Shown piece by piece: positions 54,679-64,000 of a DNA stretch of 64,000 nt. A model generated the notes under the pieces. The model did no database searches. It saw only the letters and a list, made by a program, of their open reading frames with translations, and was not told the DNA's origin. Within the stretch, counting starts at the first letter, position 1; every line of letters starts with the position of its first letter. The translations under genes were made by a program, and so were the position numbers. This DNA comes from Alkalibacterium sp. AK22 (GTDB taxonomy: Bacteria; Bacillota; Bacilli; Lactobacillales; Carnobacteriaceae_A), in NCBI RefSeq assembly GCF_000585255.1, contig NZ_JANL01000042.1:186001-250000 (forward strand). Direction: 5' to 3'.

Positions 54679-55686
54679 TTGGATAAACGCAAGCGCACCT
54701 TTTTAATTATAGCCCTGTTGGCGGCTATCGTCCTAATCGGAACGGCCGGCTATTACCTGATGCTGGACATCACTTTGATGAATGCTTTTTACATGACTAT
54801 TATTACCATGTCGACCGTTGGTTTTCAGGAGGTTGCTCCGATGCATGCCACTGCCCAGCTTTTTACCGTTGGACTTATTGTTATCAGTCTAGCGACTATC
54901 GGTTATTCTGGAGGTCAGCTGATTGGCCTTTTACTGGACGGAAGCTTACGCGAATCTTGGAGGGAGCAAAAAATGAAAGAACAGTTAAATGCATTAAATG
55001 ATCACATCATCGTATGCGGAGCAGGGGAGACCGGCTGGCATATCATTCAGTCACTCATGAAGCAGAATACTGATTTTGTTGTGATCGAGTTTGAAGAAGA
55101 GAAACTGGAGGCTGTTAAGGAATATGGATCGATCCTAGCTTTTCAAGGTGATGCTACTTCTGATGACGTGTTGGAAAGAGCAGGCATTTCAAGGGCCCGA
55201 TCTCTTGTTGCCTCGCTAAATAACGATGCTAATAACCTCTATACCGTTCTGTCCGCCCGTCAGTTGAACCCTAATTTAAATATCGTCGCCAGAGCCATCA
55301 CGCATGATTCCCACGAAAAACTGATTCGGGCCGGAGCTGATAAAACGGTATCCCCTAATGAAATTGGGGGATACCGTATGGCTTCCATGCTTACCAAACC
55401 CAATGTGGTTGCTTTTTTGGATACCATTACTCATTCAGGAAAAATCGATTTAAATCTTAATGAAGTCATCATTCAAGCGGACTCAGAGCTGAGCAACAAA
55501 ACATTGATGCAGGCGAGCATTCCCGAACAGACAGACCTGATCATTATCGCTATAAAAGAACAGGACAATGAGCAGATTGTCTTCAATCCAACTAAAGAGC
55601 ACTTGCTGAAAGCCGGACAAATTCTTATTGTATTGGGCGATGACAAAGACTTGAATAAACTTAAAAATCTGGCAGGTGCCTTGTAG
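54679..55686 (+). CDS. Potassium channel with TrkA-N/TrkA-C regulatory domains
   Basis: About 335 residues. Two membrane helices (about 8-28 and 63-85) flank a pore loop; then a Rossmann RCK domain starting HIIVCGAGETGWHIIQSL and a TrkA-C domain (about 250-335). The filter reads TMSTVGFQEV instead of the usual TVGYGD/E, so ion selectivity or conductance may be altered. Start is TTG 54679 with AAAGGAG eight bases upstream; the open frame extends further but without support. Stands alone. Confidence 0.85.
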   Translation: MDKRKRTFLIIALLAAIVLIGTAGYYLMLDITLMNAFYMTIITMSTVGFQEVAPMHATAQLFTVGLIVISLATIGYSGGQLIGLLLDGSLRESWREQKMKEQLNALNDHIIVCGAGETGWHIIQSLMKQNTDFVVIEFEEEKLEAVKEYGSILAFQGDATSDDVLERAGISRARSLVASLNNDANNLYTVLSARQLNPNLNIVARAITHDSHEKLIRAGADKTVSPNEIGGYRMASMLTKPNVVAFLDTITHSGKIDLNLNEVIIQADSELSNKTLMQASIPEQTDLIIIAIKEQDNEQIVFNPTKEHLLKAGQILIVLGDDKDLNKLKNLAGAL

Positions 55687-55792
55687 ACACCATAAAACAT
55701 CCCTAAGCGAATCTTTCCGTTTTGTCTTGCATACTCACTGTCAGCGGCTTAGGCCAACTCTTTTTATATTAATGAACTGTTTTCAAAGTATT

Positions 55793-55838
55793 AAAACCCC
55801 GCTTGCATCTGTAATTGATACAGGGCAAGTGGGGTTTT
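55793..55838. terminator. Bidirectional terminator between the K+ channel gene and parC
   Basis: AAAACCCCGCTTGC (from 55793) pairs with GCAAGTGGGGTTTT; A/T tracts on both sides. Confidence 0.87.
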
Positions 55839-55854
55839 ACTGAACAAAAAATAA

Positions 55855-58338
55855 CTAATCTTTCCCCTTAGGGCTCGTGTCGATACTGACTGCTGTAGAC
55901 AAGTAAGCATCTACAGGTACACCATCGGCATCTTCATCCAGGATAAACGAACCGTTAGAGTAACGGTCACTGTATGCATAATTTTTTGGCAAGAGCCTTT
56001 GTTTCTGATTTTTATCGGTGGTAATCGTATAGGCTGCTTGACCATCTAGTACATCAATCATCAGTGCCACGCGATGCGGCTTATTCTTCAGTTCGCGCAG
56101 GACCAGCAGACCGCGCTTGGCCCTTGATATCAAGTCAAAGTCTGAGACATTCATCTTTTTAACAGCACCGCGGTGCGTTACTAGCATGACCGCCTTGTTG
56201 CCAGTAGTTGGGTCGAAAATAATACCGTCGACCACATAATCTTCTTTCTTTAAATTGATTGATTTGACACCGCTAGCTGTTGCACCGACTATCGACACTT
56301 CGCTGAGAGCATAACGTAAACCAAATCCCATCTGAGTGACCAGAAATACATCCAACTGTGCATCATCTTGAATGCGGTAAACTGACAGGCATTCATCCGT
56401 ATCTGACTTGAGCTTGATTGCTGTATGGGAACGTGAGCGGTATGTCCGTTTCGGCTTATAATCGCTGACAGCCGTCTGTTTGATATAGCCTTCTTTTGTA
56501 ACAAAAACAAATCGCTCATTTTCATTTTCATCAAAGCTGTTCAAACCGAACACTGCAATAATCGTCTCCTCCGGTTCAAGACTGATACTTTGAGATATAT
56601 GCTGCCCCAAATCTTTCCATTTGATATCTGGAATTTCATGAACCGGCCGGTTAATTGCATTTCCCTTAGAAGTAAACAGGATAATCTGCTGCAGAGTTGA
56701 CATTTTCTCGGTATAGAGGGAATAGTCCCCTTCTTTGAGCCCCAGTTCTTCAGGATTTGAAGCTCCGTAAGATCGCAGACTGGTCCGTTTAAGGTAACCT
56801 TCCTTGGTAACCGATACAATGACTTCTTCTTCGGCTACCAGTACTTCTTTTTCAATCTTCAGTTCCTCAATTTCTTCCTGGATAGCTGTCTTACGTTCCT
56901 GAGCATAGGCATTACGGACGTCTTTCAGTTCCTGCCTGATCAGCTTATTAAGAGCTTTCTCATCGCTCAAGATTAAATTATAATCAGCGATACGTTTGCC
57001 AAGCTCATCTGCTTCTTTCTGAAGCTGCGTGATGTCTGTGTTCGTCAGACGGTAAAGCTGCAGACTGACGATTGCTTCAGCTTGCACAGCTGAAAACTGG
57101 AATCGGCTGATCAAGTTATCCTTGGCATTGCTTTTATTTTCACTTTGTCTGATTACAGTAATAACTTCATCCAGTATCGAGATAGCCTTAATCAATCCCT
57201 CAACAATATGAGCCCGCTTCTTATCTTTATTAAGCAGGAAAACTGTCCGCTTGAGGATCACATCTTTTTTGTGCGCCAGATAAGCCTGCAGAATATCTTT
57301 TAGTCCGACTTGCTGTGGTCGCTTATCACTAATGGCAATCATGTTTAAATTATAAGATACCTGCAGATCTGTATGTTTGAACAAATAGTTCAATATGCCG
57401 CTAGCAGGTGTTTCTTTTTTCAGTTCAATAGCAATCCGAAGACCCGTGCGGTCTGATTCATCTCGGACATCGGCAATCCCCTCAATTTTTTTGTTTAAAC
57501 GGATCTCATCAATCTTCCGCACCAAGGTTGCTTTGTTTATTTCATAAGGAATTTCATGAATAATAATCTGTTCCTTGCCTCCGCGAAGCTTTTCGATTTC
57601 AGTGCGGCTGCGCACGACAATTTTCCCTTTTCCAGATTTATAAGCTTCCTTAAGCCCTTTTACTCCTTGGATAATTCCACCTGTAGGAAAGTCGGGGCCC
57701 TTGACAAAGTCCATCAGCTTGTCGACTGAAGCATTAGGATGAGCAACCATATACATGCAGGCATCCACTACTTCTTTCAAGTTGTGTGGTGGAATATCAG
57801 TGGCATATCCGGCTGAAATTCCTGTTGCGCCATTGACCAGCAGATTAGGAAAACGAGCCGGCAGAACAGTAGGCTCATTGGTTGTATCGTCGAAGTTTAA
57901 AACCAGTTCAACCGTTTCCTTATCGATATCCTTCAACAGTTCAGAAGCAATCTTGGATAGGCGAGCTTCTGTATAACGCATCGCTGCCGGTGGATCCCCG
58001 TCCATACTTCCGTTATTGCCGTGCATATCCACCAGAGGTGTTTTCATTTTCCATTCCTGACTCATGCGGACCATAGCTTCATAGACACTGCTGTCTCCAT
58101 GAGGATGGAAGTTACCAATCACGTTCCCGACGGTTTTGGCAGACTTTCTAAAGCCTTTATCATAGGTATTTCCTTCTGCATGCATGGCATACAGTATACG
58201 CCGCTGGACAGGTTTCAACCCGTCTCTTATATCAGGCAAGGCACGTTCTTGAATAATATATTTGGAGTACCGCCCAAAACGGTCTCCCATTACTTCTTCT
58301 AATGTAAGTTCCTGTACTTCAGCTCGTTCATTTGTCAT
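55855..58338 (-). CDS. parC: Topoisomerase IV subunit A
   Basis: An 827-residue ParC. The winged-helix region has [14 protein letters not shown], the quinolone-pocket segment [18 protein letters not shown] with wild-type-looking Ser and Glu, and the DNA-cleaving Tyr in [13 protein letters not shown]. The C-terminal beta-propeller contains repeated [18 protein letters not shown] units. Decatenates sister chromosomes with ParE. Lies 23 bases after parE on the minus strand. Confidence 0.95.
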   Translation of the reverse strand: MTNERAEVQELTLEEVMGDRFGRYSKYIIQERALPDIRDGLKPVQRRILYAMHAEGNTYDKGFRKSAKTVGNVIGNFHPHGDSSVYEAMVRMSQEWKMKTPLVDMHGNNGSMDGDPPAAMRYTEARLSKIASELLKDIDKETVELVLNFDDTTNEPTVLPARFPNLLVNGATGISAGYATDIPPHNLKEVVDACMYMVAHPNASVDKLMDFVKGPDFPTGGIIQGVKGLKEAYKSGKGKIVVRSRTEIEKLRGGKEQIIIHEIPYEINKATLVRKIDEIRLNKKIEGIADVRDESDRTGLRIAIELKKETPASGILNYLFKHTDLQVSYNLNMIAISDKRPQQVGLKDILQAYLAHKKDVILKRTVFLLNKDKKRAHIVEGLIKAISILDEVITVIRQSENKSNAKDNLISRFQFSAVQAEAIVSLQLYRLTNTDITQLQKEADELGKRIADYNLILSDEKALNKLIRQELKDVRNAYAQERKTAIQEEIEELKIEKEVLVAEEEVIVSVTKEGYLKRTSLRSYGASNPEELGLKEGDYSLYTEKMSTLQQIILFTSKGNAINRPVHEIPDIKWKDLGQHISQSISLEPEETIIAVFGLNSFDENENERFVFVTKEGYIKQTAVSDYKPKRTYRSRSHTAIKLKSDTDECLSVYRIQDDAQLDVFLVTQMGFGLRYALSEVSIVGATASGVKSINLKKEDYVVDGIIFDPTTGNKAVMLVTHRGAVKKMNVSDFDLISRAKRGLLVLRELKNKPHRVALMIDVLDGQAAYTITTDKNQKQRLLPKNYAYSDRYSNGSFILDEDADGVPVDAYLSTAVSIDTSPKGKD

Positions 58339-58361
58339 GTCATCTATTCAAACCTTTCCCG

Positions 58362-60335
58362 CTATTGAACTGGATTTTCTTGCTCATCCATTATGTCATG
58401 CGTTTCCAGAATACTACCCTCTTCTTCTAGAGAAAATTCAACGTTTTCTTCGATCCACTTTCTGCGCGGATCCACCTTGTTACCCATGAGTACAGAAACA
58501 CGCCGTTCAGCTTGAGCCAGATCATCGATAGTCACTCGGATTAATGTCCGCGTAGCCGGATCCATGGTCGTTTCCCACAGCTGGTCAGCATTCATTTCAC
58601 CCAGCCCTTTGTATCTTTGAATCATATACGTTTTGCCGAAAGACTTGAGCACCTGCTGAAGTTCTTCATCCGTCCAGGCGTATTCCACTTCCTCTTTTTT
58701 CCCTTTCCCTTTGGAAACTTTATACAAAGGCGGTAAAGCCAAATAAATTTTCCCCGCTTCAATCAGCGGACGCATATAGCGATAGAAAAAAGTCAGCAGC
58801 AGGACTTGAATATGAGCACCATCCGTATCTGCATCGGTCATGATGACGATTTTATCGTAATTGCATTCACTCAGCTCAAATTCAGGCCCGACACCGGCAC
58901 CAATCGTATAGATCATTGTGCTAATTTCTTCATTTTTTAGGATATCCTGAATATTGGCCTTTTCTGTATTGATTACTTTTCCGCGCAGCGGCAGGATTGC
59001 CTGAAACTTGCGGTCACGTCCCTGTTTGGCGGATCCACCAGCAGAATCTCCCTCAACCAGATACAATTCATTTTTTTTTGCATTTTTGCTTTGGGCCGGA
59101 GTCAGTTTTCCTGAAAGAATCGTCTCTTTCCGCTTACGTTTTTTACCGTTTCTGGAGTCTTCTTTCGCTTTTCTAGCAGCTTCCCTAGCTTCTCTTGCCT
59201 TGATGGCTTTGCGCACAATCTGCTGGCTCATTTCGCCATTTTCAGCGAGAAAAAAGTTGAACTGCTCCGATATGATCGTATCACAAGCCGTCCGCGCTTC
59301 GGGCGTCCCCAGCTTACTTTTAGTCTGTCCTTCAAACTGAAGCAGATTTTCCGGAATACGAACAGAAAGAATGATTGCAATCCCTTCTCTAACATCTGTC
59401 CCCTCCAGGTTCTTGTCTTTTTCCTTTAGTAAGCCAACACGCCGGGCATATTCATTGAAGGTCTTAGTAATTGCTGTTTTTGAGCCGATTTCGTGGGTTC
59501 CGCCATCTTTTGTACGTACATTATTAACAAAACTTAAAAGGTTCTCAGAGTAGCCGTCATTATACTGGAAAGCACATTCGACTTCGATCCCCTTGTACGC
59601 TCCCTCAAAGTAAGCCACGGGAGACAAGGTATCTTTTTCTTCATTCAAGTAGCGGACAAATTCCTTAATGCCTTCCTCATAATGAAAGGATTCTTCTACG
59701 TCTTTACGTTCATCAGCCACATTGATTATAACGCCCTTGAGCAGAAAAGCAGATTCCCGCAGTCTTTCGCTTAAGACACTGAAAGAGTATTCTATGGTCG
59801 AAAATATTTGAGGGTCCGGCTTGAAGTGAACCGTCGTACCGGCTCCTTTTTTACTGATTTTCTTTTTTGAAAGTTTGCCAACAGGTTTTCCGCCATCTTT
59901 GAATTTCTGAACAAATTCATGCCCGTCGCGTCTAACTGTCACTGTCAGCCACTCAGACAGCGCATTAACTACTGAGGCGCCTACTCCGTGCAGACCACCG
60001 GATGTTTTATAGCCTCCATCCTGACCGAACTTACCTCCGGCATGAAGGACAGTAAAAATAACCTGAATCGTCGGCACACCAGACTGATGCATCCCAGTCG
60101 GCATCCCTCTTCCATTGTCTTTGACCGTAATACTGTTGTCTTTGTGGATGATGATATCGATTTCTGAACCAAAACCTGCCAGTACCTCATCCACTGCATT
60201 ATCCACGATTTCATAAACAAGGTGATGCAATCCCCTTGAATCGGTCGATCCGATGTACATGCCTGGACGCTTTCGGACGGCTTCCAGTCCTTCCAGAACC
60301 TGAATTGATGTATCATCATATTTATTTGCTGCCAT
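58362..60335 (-). CDS. parE: Topoisomerase IV subunit B
   Basis: About 657 residues. GHKL ATPase: VLEGLEAVRKRPGMYIGSTD, VDNAVDEVLAG, VKDNGRGMPTG, GGLHGVGASVVNALS. Toprim: LVEGDSAGGSAKQGRDR and MTDADTDGAHIQVLLLTFF. Length and parE-parC order distinguish it from gyrB. GAGGGG precedes the ATG at 60335; the in-frame upstream start at 60353 has no site. Confidence 0.95.
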   Translation of the reverse strand: MAANKYDDTSIQVLEGLEAVRKRPGMYIGSTDSRGLHHLVYEIVDNAVDEVLAGFGSEIDIIIHKDNSITVKDNGRGMPTGMHQSGVPTIQVIFTVLHAGGKFGQDGGYKTSGGLHGVGASVVNALSEWLTVTVRRDGHEFVQKFKDGGKPVGKLSKKKISKKGAGTTVHFKPDPQIFSTIEYSFSVLSERLRESAFLLKGVIINVADERKDVEESFHYEEGIKEFVRYLNEEKDTLSPVAYFEGAYKGIEVECAFQYNDGYSENLLSFVNNVRTKDGGTHEIGSKTAITKTFNEYARRVGLLKEKDKNLEGTDVREGIAIILSVRIPENLLQFEGQTKSKLGTPEARTACDTIISEQFNFFLAENGEMSQQIVRKAIKAREAREAARKAKEDSRNGKKRKRKETILSGKLTPAQSKNAKKNELYLVEGDSAGGSAKQGRDRKFQAILPLRGKVINTEKANIQDILKNEEISTMIYTIGAGVGPEFELSECNYDKIVIMTDADTDGAHIQVLLLTFFYRYMRPLIEAGKIYLALPPLYKVSKGKGKKEEVEYAWTDEELQQVLKSFGKTYMIQRYKGLGEMNADQLWETTMDPATRTLIRVTIDDLAQAERRVSVLMGNKVDPRRKWIEENVEFSLEEEGSILETHDIMDEQENPVQ

Positions 60336-60512
60336 TGACACTACCCCTCGCAAAGTTATTCATTTGACTCGATTTTTATAAACATTTCAAGCAAGCATTT
60401 CTATGATACCATAAAAATGGAAACCTAAAAACTGAATAACGAACCGAACGCCTGTTTTCTTTTTTTATTTTAATCTGTTCACGCCATTTTCAGTTGTCTC
60501 ATTTTAAATAAA

Positions 60513-60569
60513 AACATGCTTTCTCTCTGCAGCGACTTAAAGACCGCTTGCTGCAGGACAAAGCATGTT
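60513..60569 (-). terminator. Terminator of the iron transporter operon
   Basis: AACATGCTTT (60513-60522) pairs with AAAGCATGTT (60560-60569), with an inner CTGCAG-containing helix; a T tract follows on the minus strand. The remaining gap up to parE (60336-60512) shows only AT-rich sequence. Confidence 0.85.
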
Positions 60570-60575
60570 CAGCAT

Positions 60576-62216
60576 TCAATAGTTTTTCAGTAACAAGTGC
60601 AGTGGAATGATAGATACGATAATGATCAGCAATGCTCCAGGTGCCGCTTGAGCATACATAGCTTCTGAAGCATGATAGTATACCCGAATAGCCAGCGTTT
60701 CAAACCCCGGGGGTCTCAGCATTAGCGTGGCGGGCAACTCTCGAATCGTGTTGACAAAAACTAGAGCTCCACCTGCCAGAAGGCCAGGCATCATAGACGG
60801 TAACGTGACGTAAAAAATCACCTTCCAAGTAGAATAACCTAAACTGCGAGCTGACTCGTCCATACGCGGAGAAATCATATTGATGGCGGCTTCGCCTGAT
60901 TGCAGTGCCTGAGGCATAAACCGGATCACTTGAGCAATAATCAGCAAGAAAACAGTATGATAGAGTACGGGTATATGATTATTGAATAGAGACACAAGGC
61001 CCAGTGCAACAATCACCCCCGGTAAAGCGTAGCCTGTATAACTTGACTTATATATAAAGTTACTGACTGACGAAGGATTTCTTGAATAAAGGTATAAAAT
61101 CGGCACAGAGAGAATAATACTGAACAGAGCTGAAAAACTGGCTATTGTAAAACTGTTCAGCATGTATCCTGCAAAGGAGCTGTCGATCAGACCCTGCCCG
61201 GCCGCAATCACCGTCCAGTAGATAAGTACAGCTACTGGAAGAAATACAGACAGGAAGAAAATCCCGCCGACAAAGAACAATGCAGGATACTTGCCCCAAC
61301 CTAATTTCAAAAGGCGCACATCCCGAGCCGTTCCACTGGACTGATAAAACACTTTTTTTCGACGAAGCGCTTTTTCAATGATTAGAACGAGAACAGTCAA
61401 GGCAATCAGCACCAAGCTCAGCACAGCGGCTGACGGGATATCAAAACCAACACGCTGGAAAAAAATGGCTGAAGTAAACGTCACATAGCGCATCATTGAG
61501 ACAGCACCAAAATCACCTAGCACATATAGGAAAGCGAGCACACCCCCGGCACCCACCGCCGGTAGGATCAGCGGTAAATTGACTTTAAGAAAAATATAGA
61601 ATGCTCCTCGCCCCATTGACTTGCCTGCTTCATCATAGGTCTGACTCAGTTTTCTAAACGCTGAACTGGTAATTAGAAAAACATAAGGATAGGTAAACAA
61701 AGTCATCACCAGTAAAGTGCCTGAAAATGAGAACACGTTGTAGGATAGATTCAGCTGGTCGCTTCCAAGCCTCGCCAACAGCCTGAAAAGCATACCTCGT
61801 GGTCCAAGGATATTGATGTACGCTACCGCACCAATGTAAGGTGGAATGACAAGCGGAACAGCCAGAAGCCAGCGCCAGATTCGTCTTCCTGGCAGGTCGG
61901 TTCGTGTAATTAGCCACGCCAGACCGACGCCAATCACTATACTGCCAATTGTTACTGAAGTGGCTAGCGATAGCGTCCTCCAGAGCAGATTGGGTATCCG
62001 TGTACCGATCAGTCTAAGCCAGCTTGCCCTACCTGCCGTCAAGGACTGGTATACAACATAAATCAGCGGAATGGACATCACAAGGGCAACACTTATGGCA
62101 GCAAGCAGCAGCGAAACATTGGGCACATTCCCGTTCCACAAATGGCGATTGTATTTTCTGATCATAGAGGGCAGTTTAAGCCTTCTATGATCATCTGCTG
62201 TTTTTTTTTCTGCCAT
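60576..62216 (-). CDS. fbpB: Ferric iron ABC transporter permease (fused two-domain)
   Basis: A 546-residue permease with about 12 membrane segments in two homologous halves. Each half has the cytoplasmic coupling loop of binding-protein-dependent permeases: EAGKSMGRGAFYIFLKVNLPLILP in the first and ESARSLGYSTWKVIFYVTLPSMMPG in the second. This fused layout is typical of FbpB/SfuB iron permeases. AGGTGG precedes the ATG. Last gene of the transporter operon. Confidence 0.92.
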   Translation of the reverse strand: MAEKKTADDHRRLKLPSMIRKYNRHLWNGNVPNVSLLLAAISVALVMSIPLIYVVYQSLTAGRASWLRLIGTRIPNLLWRTLSLATSVTIGSIVIGVGLAWLITRTDLPGRRIWRWLLAVPLVIPPYIGAVAYINILGPRGMLFRLLARLGSDQLNLSYNVFSFSGTLLVMTLFTYPYVFLITSSAFRKLSQTYDEAGKSMGRGAFYIFLKVNLPLILPAVGAGGVLAFLYVLGDFGAVSMMRYVTFTSAIFFQRVGFDIPSAAVLSLVLIALTVLVLIIEKALRRKKVFYQSSGTARDVRLLKLGWGKYPALFFVGGIFFLSVFLPVAVLIYWTVIAAGQGLIDSSFAGYMLNSFTIASFSALFSIILSVPILYLYSRNPSSVSNFIYKSSYTGYALPGVIVALGLVSLFNNHIPVLYHTVFLLIIAQVIRFMPQALQSGEAAINMISPRMDESARSLGYSTWKVIFYVTLPSMMPGLLAGGALVFVNTIRELPATLMLRPPGFETLAIRVYYHASEAMYAQAAPGALLIIIVSIIPLHLLLKNY

Positions 62217-62270
62217 TTTTCCACCTACCCATACTGTCTTTTACTGATACGTTTCAAGCTTACTCACTCA

Positions 62271-63314
62271 TTACCTTAAGTTCAAGTCTAAACCTGCATC
62301 TTCAATAAGGTTGCGAGTATCTTCAAAGTAGTTTCCAAGTTCCATAAGCGGCATATCCTGAAGCTGAAGCTCATCCAGTCTGACCGCTTGCTCAAATGGA
62401 GGCTCGAGATCTCTGTTCATTGGAACCTCAAGAGATTCACCGACAAAGGCCAGCTGATTTTCCTCTTCCATCAACCAGTCAAGGAAGATGTCAGCTGCTT
62501 CCGGATTTGGGCTGTTTGCTAAAAGACCTACACCTGCTGCATTGACAATGGCACCCATTTCGCCTTCACCCTGATCAGTGTATACAAAACCGACGTTATT
62601 ATCAGTTGGTTCCATTAGCTGCTGGTGATAATAGTAGTTGTTAACCAAGCCAAAGGCGTGAACTCCTTCACCAACAGCTCTTCTAATGTCTCCGTGACCC
62701 TCAAAGATACCCGCTGCATTTTCCTGAATAGCATCGACCCATTCGCGTGTTCTCTCATCACCCCATTCGTGTCTCAAAGCGGACACGTTGGAAATCATAC
62801 CACCATTTCCACCTCGAGTGATCGCAAATCCATTCGGAACATCCGAATAATCATTTTCGAGCAAATCTTCCATCCGATTCGGTACGTCTGCTTCGTCAAT
62901 CATATCCTTATTGTAAATAAATCCGCGCGCTCTGGAAGATAAAGCAATCCATTCATTGTTTTCTGCACGATAGGCTGCTTCGATGGACTCCACATTTTCA
63001 GGTTCTGTCGAACGCAGCAAGTCTTCTCTGGCTAAGTATTCCATAGAACCGATGTCGTTTGAAATAAAGACGTCTGCCTGGACATTTCCACTCTCTTCCA
63101 TAATCTGAAGTGGTTCTATACCGTGCAGGGCACTCACTTCTATACCCGTGTCTTCTTCAAATTTATCCAGCAAATCTCCAACAAAAATCTCGTTTCGGGA
63201 GGAATAGACAACGAGTTCCTGAGCCTCTCCACCCGTTGTTCCTTCACTCTGACAACCCGCCAGTACAGTCAATGAAGCACCTGCAAATAAAAGCTTAAAC
63301 ATTGATTTATTCAT
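62271..63314 (-). CDS. fbpA: Iron-binding lipoprotein (extracellular solute-binding protein)
   Basis: A 347-residue lipoprotein: signal peptide with lipobox LAGC at about residues 18-21, then a Q/E/T/G-rich linker and a periplasmic-binding-protein fold (LVVYSSRNEIFVGDLLDKFEEDTGIEVSAL, typical of the FbpA/FutA group; ITRGGNGGMISNVSALRHEWG; NAAGVGLLANSPNPEAADIFLDWLM). Delivers Fe3+ to FbpB. A Fur box lies directly upstream. AAGGTGG precedes the ATG. Confidence 0.92.
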   Translation of the reverse strand: MNKSMFKLLFAGASLTVLAGCQSEGTTGGEAQELVVYSSRNEIFVGDLLDKFEEDTGIEVSALHGIEPLQIMEESGNVQADVFISNDIGSMEYLAREDLLRSTEPENVESIEAAYRAENNEWIALSSRARGFIYNKDMIDEADVPNRMEDLLENDYSDVPNGFAITRGGNGGMISNVSALRHEWGDERTREWVDAIQENAAGIFEGHGDIRRAVGEGVHAFGLVNNYYYHQQLMEPTDNNVGFVYTDQGEGEMGAIVNAAGVGLLANSPNPEAADIFLDWLMEEENQLAFVGESLEVPMNRDLEPPFEQAVRLDELQLQDMPLMELGNYFEDTRNLIEDAGLDLNLR

Positions 63315-63342
63315 AAATCATGACCACCTTTTCCTTTTTAAT

Positions 63343-63363
63343 TGAGAACGATTATCAATCTCA
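63343..63363 (-). promoter_or_regulatory. Fur box upstream of fbpA
   Basis: TGAGAACGATTATCAATCTCA is a near-palindrome (TGAGA...TCTCA) containing CGATTATCA, close to the GATAATGATAATCATTATC Fur consensus. It is 29 bases ahead of the fbpA start, inside the fbpC-fbpA gap, implying an additional iron-controlled promoter for fbpA-fbpB. Confidence 0.7.
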
Positions 63364-63435
63364 AATAAAAGGATACTCGAAACTTTTGCTTACGTCAATA
63401 TTTTTGTTGTTCTATTCACAAGTCAATGTTCATTT

Positions 63436-64000
63436 TTATTCGATGACAGTAATGTCATTGCTTGATATGTCAAATCTTACCTGTTCATTGACTTCTATAT
63501 CAAAACTAATTGGTGCATTAATGAGCAATGGGGTCGGGGCCAGACCTCTATGACCTTCCGCTGTCAGATGAATTTCCTGAGAGTCGCCCCCGTAGACAAT
63601 ACGGTCGACAAAACCGCTGTACCTGCCCGTTTCAGATACCGAAATATTCTCAGGCCGGATAGACAGCATCACTTTTGAATGAGGAGACTGAAGCACAGCC
63701 GGCATCTGGTCAAAAGTCCCGACACTGGTCTCGATACCTGTGCCCGTTGAGTCGACAATTCCTTGAAGTAGATTTGTTTTCCCTACAAACTGAGCTACAA
63801 AGCAGTTGGATGGACAACGATACAATTCTTTGGGAGTAGACACTTGCTGTATCATTCCCTCTTTCATTACTACAATCTTGTCGGCTACCGCAAAGGCATC
63901 TTTTTGGTCATGGGTCACAATGATAGCTGTTGCATTTGCTTTTTTCAATATAGCAGAGATATCGTAGCGCATTTTTTCTCTCAAACCGGCATCGATATTA
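63436..64000 (-). CDS. fbpC: Ferric iron ABC transporter ATP-binding protein (C-terminal part)
   Basis: Truncated by the window edge: the readable part starts in ..NIDAGLREKMR just after the Walker B/D-loop, then the switch-His region TAIIVTHDQKDAFAVADKIVVMKEG, and a C-terminal TOBE domain (VMLSIRPENISV, VDRIVYGGDSQEIHLTAEG). Walker A and the signature motif lie outside. The order fbpC-fbpA-fbpB on the minus strand, with fbpA second, fits an iron uptake operon. Confidence 0.88.
   Translation of the reverse strand, partial: NIDAGLREKMRYDISAILKKANATAIIVTHDQKDAFAVADKIVVMKEGMIQQVSTPKELYRCPSNCFVAQFVGKTNLLQGIVDSTGTGIETSVGTFDQMPAVLQSPHSKVMLSIRPENISVSETGRYSGFVDRIVYGGDSQEIHLTAEGHRGLAPTPLLINAPISFDIEVNEQVRFDISSNDITVIE

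Overview
The window looks like the chromosome of a low-to-moderate G+C Firmicute of the order Lactobacillales, most likely a Carnobacteriaceae-type lactic acid bacterium (Alkalibacterium, Marinilactibacillus and relatives are the best guess; the genus cannot be fixed without a database search). The basis is strong Shine-Dalgarno sites, the rpsP-khpA-rimM-trmD-rplS order, a fermentative pflB/pflA/adhE set, an arginine deiminase operon, a DeoR-type fructose PTS operon, KxYKxGKxW-like secretion, and the staphylococcal/lactobacillal acetyl-DAP lysine operon.

Layout. 1-0.6 kb: the tail of an unknown basic protein, a terminator and an unusual array of 51-bp hairpin units. 0.6-6.5 kb: small membrane proteins, a GNAT acetyltransferase, then the ribosome/tRNA maturation operon (rpsP, khpA, rimM, trmD, rplS with a structured leader), a 43-residue membrane peptide, a conserved hypothetical and an OsmC-type peroxidase. 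6.6-21 kb: a SatD/DUF3307-like pair, an M16C metalloprotease, thiM plus a thiamine-binding protein, a membrane-anchored unknown, a cardiolipin synthase-like PLD enzyme, RtcB, a patatin, and a macrolide-phosphotransferase-like gene. 20.8-29 kb: an accessory region with a wrecked surface-protein gene, a decayed IS3-family element, a secreted LysM protein, a membrane-anchored protein with class I isoprenoid-synthase motifs, and about 2 kb of decayed, gene-free DNA.

29-38 kb (minus strand): fructose operon fruR-fruK-fruA and arginine deiminase operon arcA-arcB-arcC-arcD (YfcC-type carrier). 38.9-46.2 kb (plus strand): a lysine riboswitch with terminator controlling lysC-asd-dapA-dapB-dapH-N-acetyl-DAP deacetylase-alanine-racemase-like; neither dapF nor lysA is next to it. 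46.3-55.8 kb: an internally duplicated membrane protein, manganese pyrophosphatase, pyruvate formate-lyase and its activase diverging from adhE, and a TrkA-domain potassium channel. 55.9-64 kb (minus strand): topoisomerase IV (parE-parC) and a Fur-box-associated ferric iron ABC transporter cut by the window edge.

Physiology implied: a fermentative, facultatively anaerobic organism that makes acetyl-CoA and formate with PflB and reoxidises NADH with AdhE, gains ATP and ammonia from arginine, takes up fructose by PTS, makes DAP/lysine by the acetylated route, salvages thiazole, and imports iron under Fur control. Start sites were re-chosen from Shine-Dalgarno spacing in many genes. All family assignments are by eye from motifs; no searches were run.
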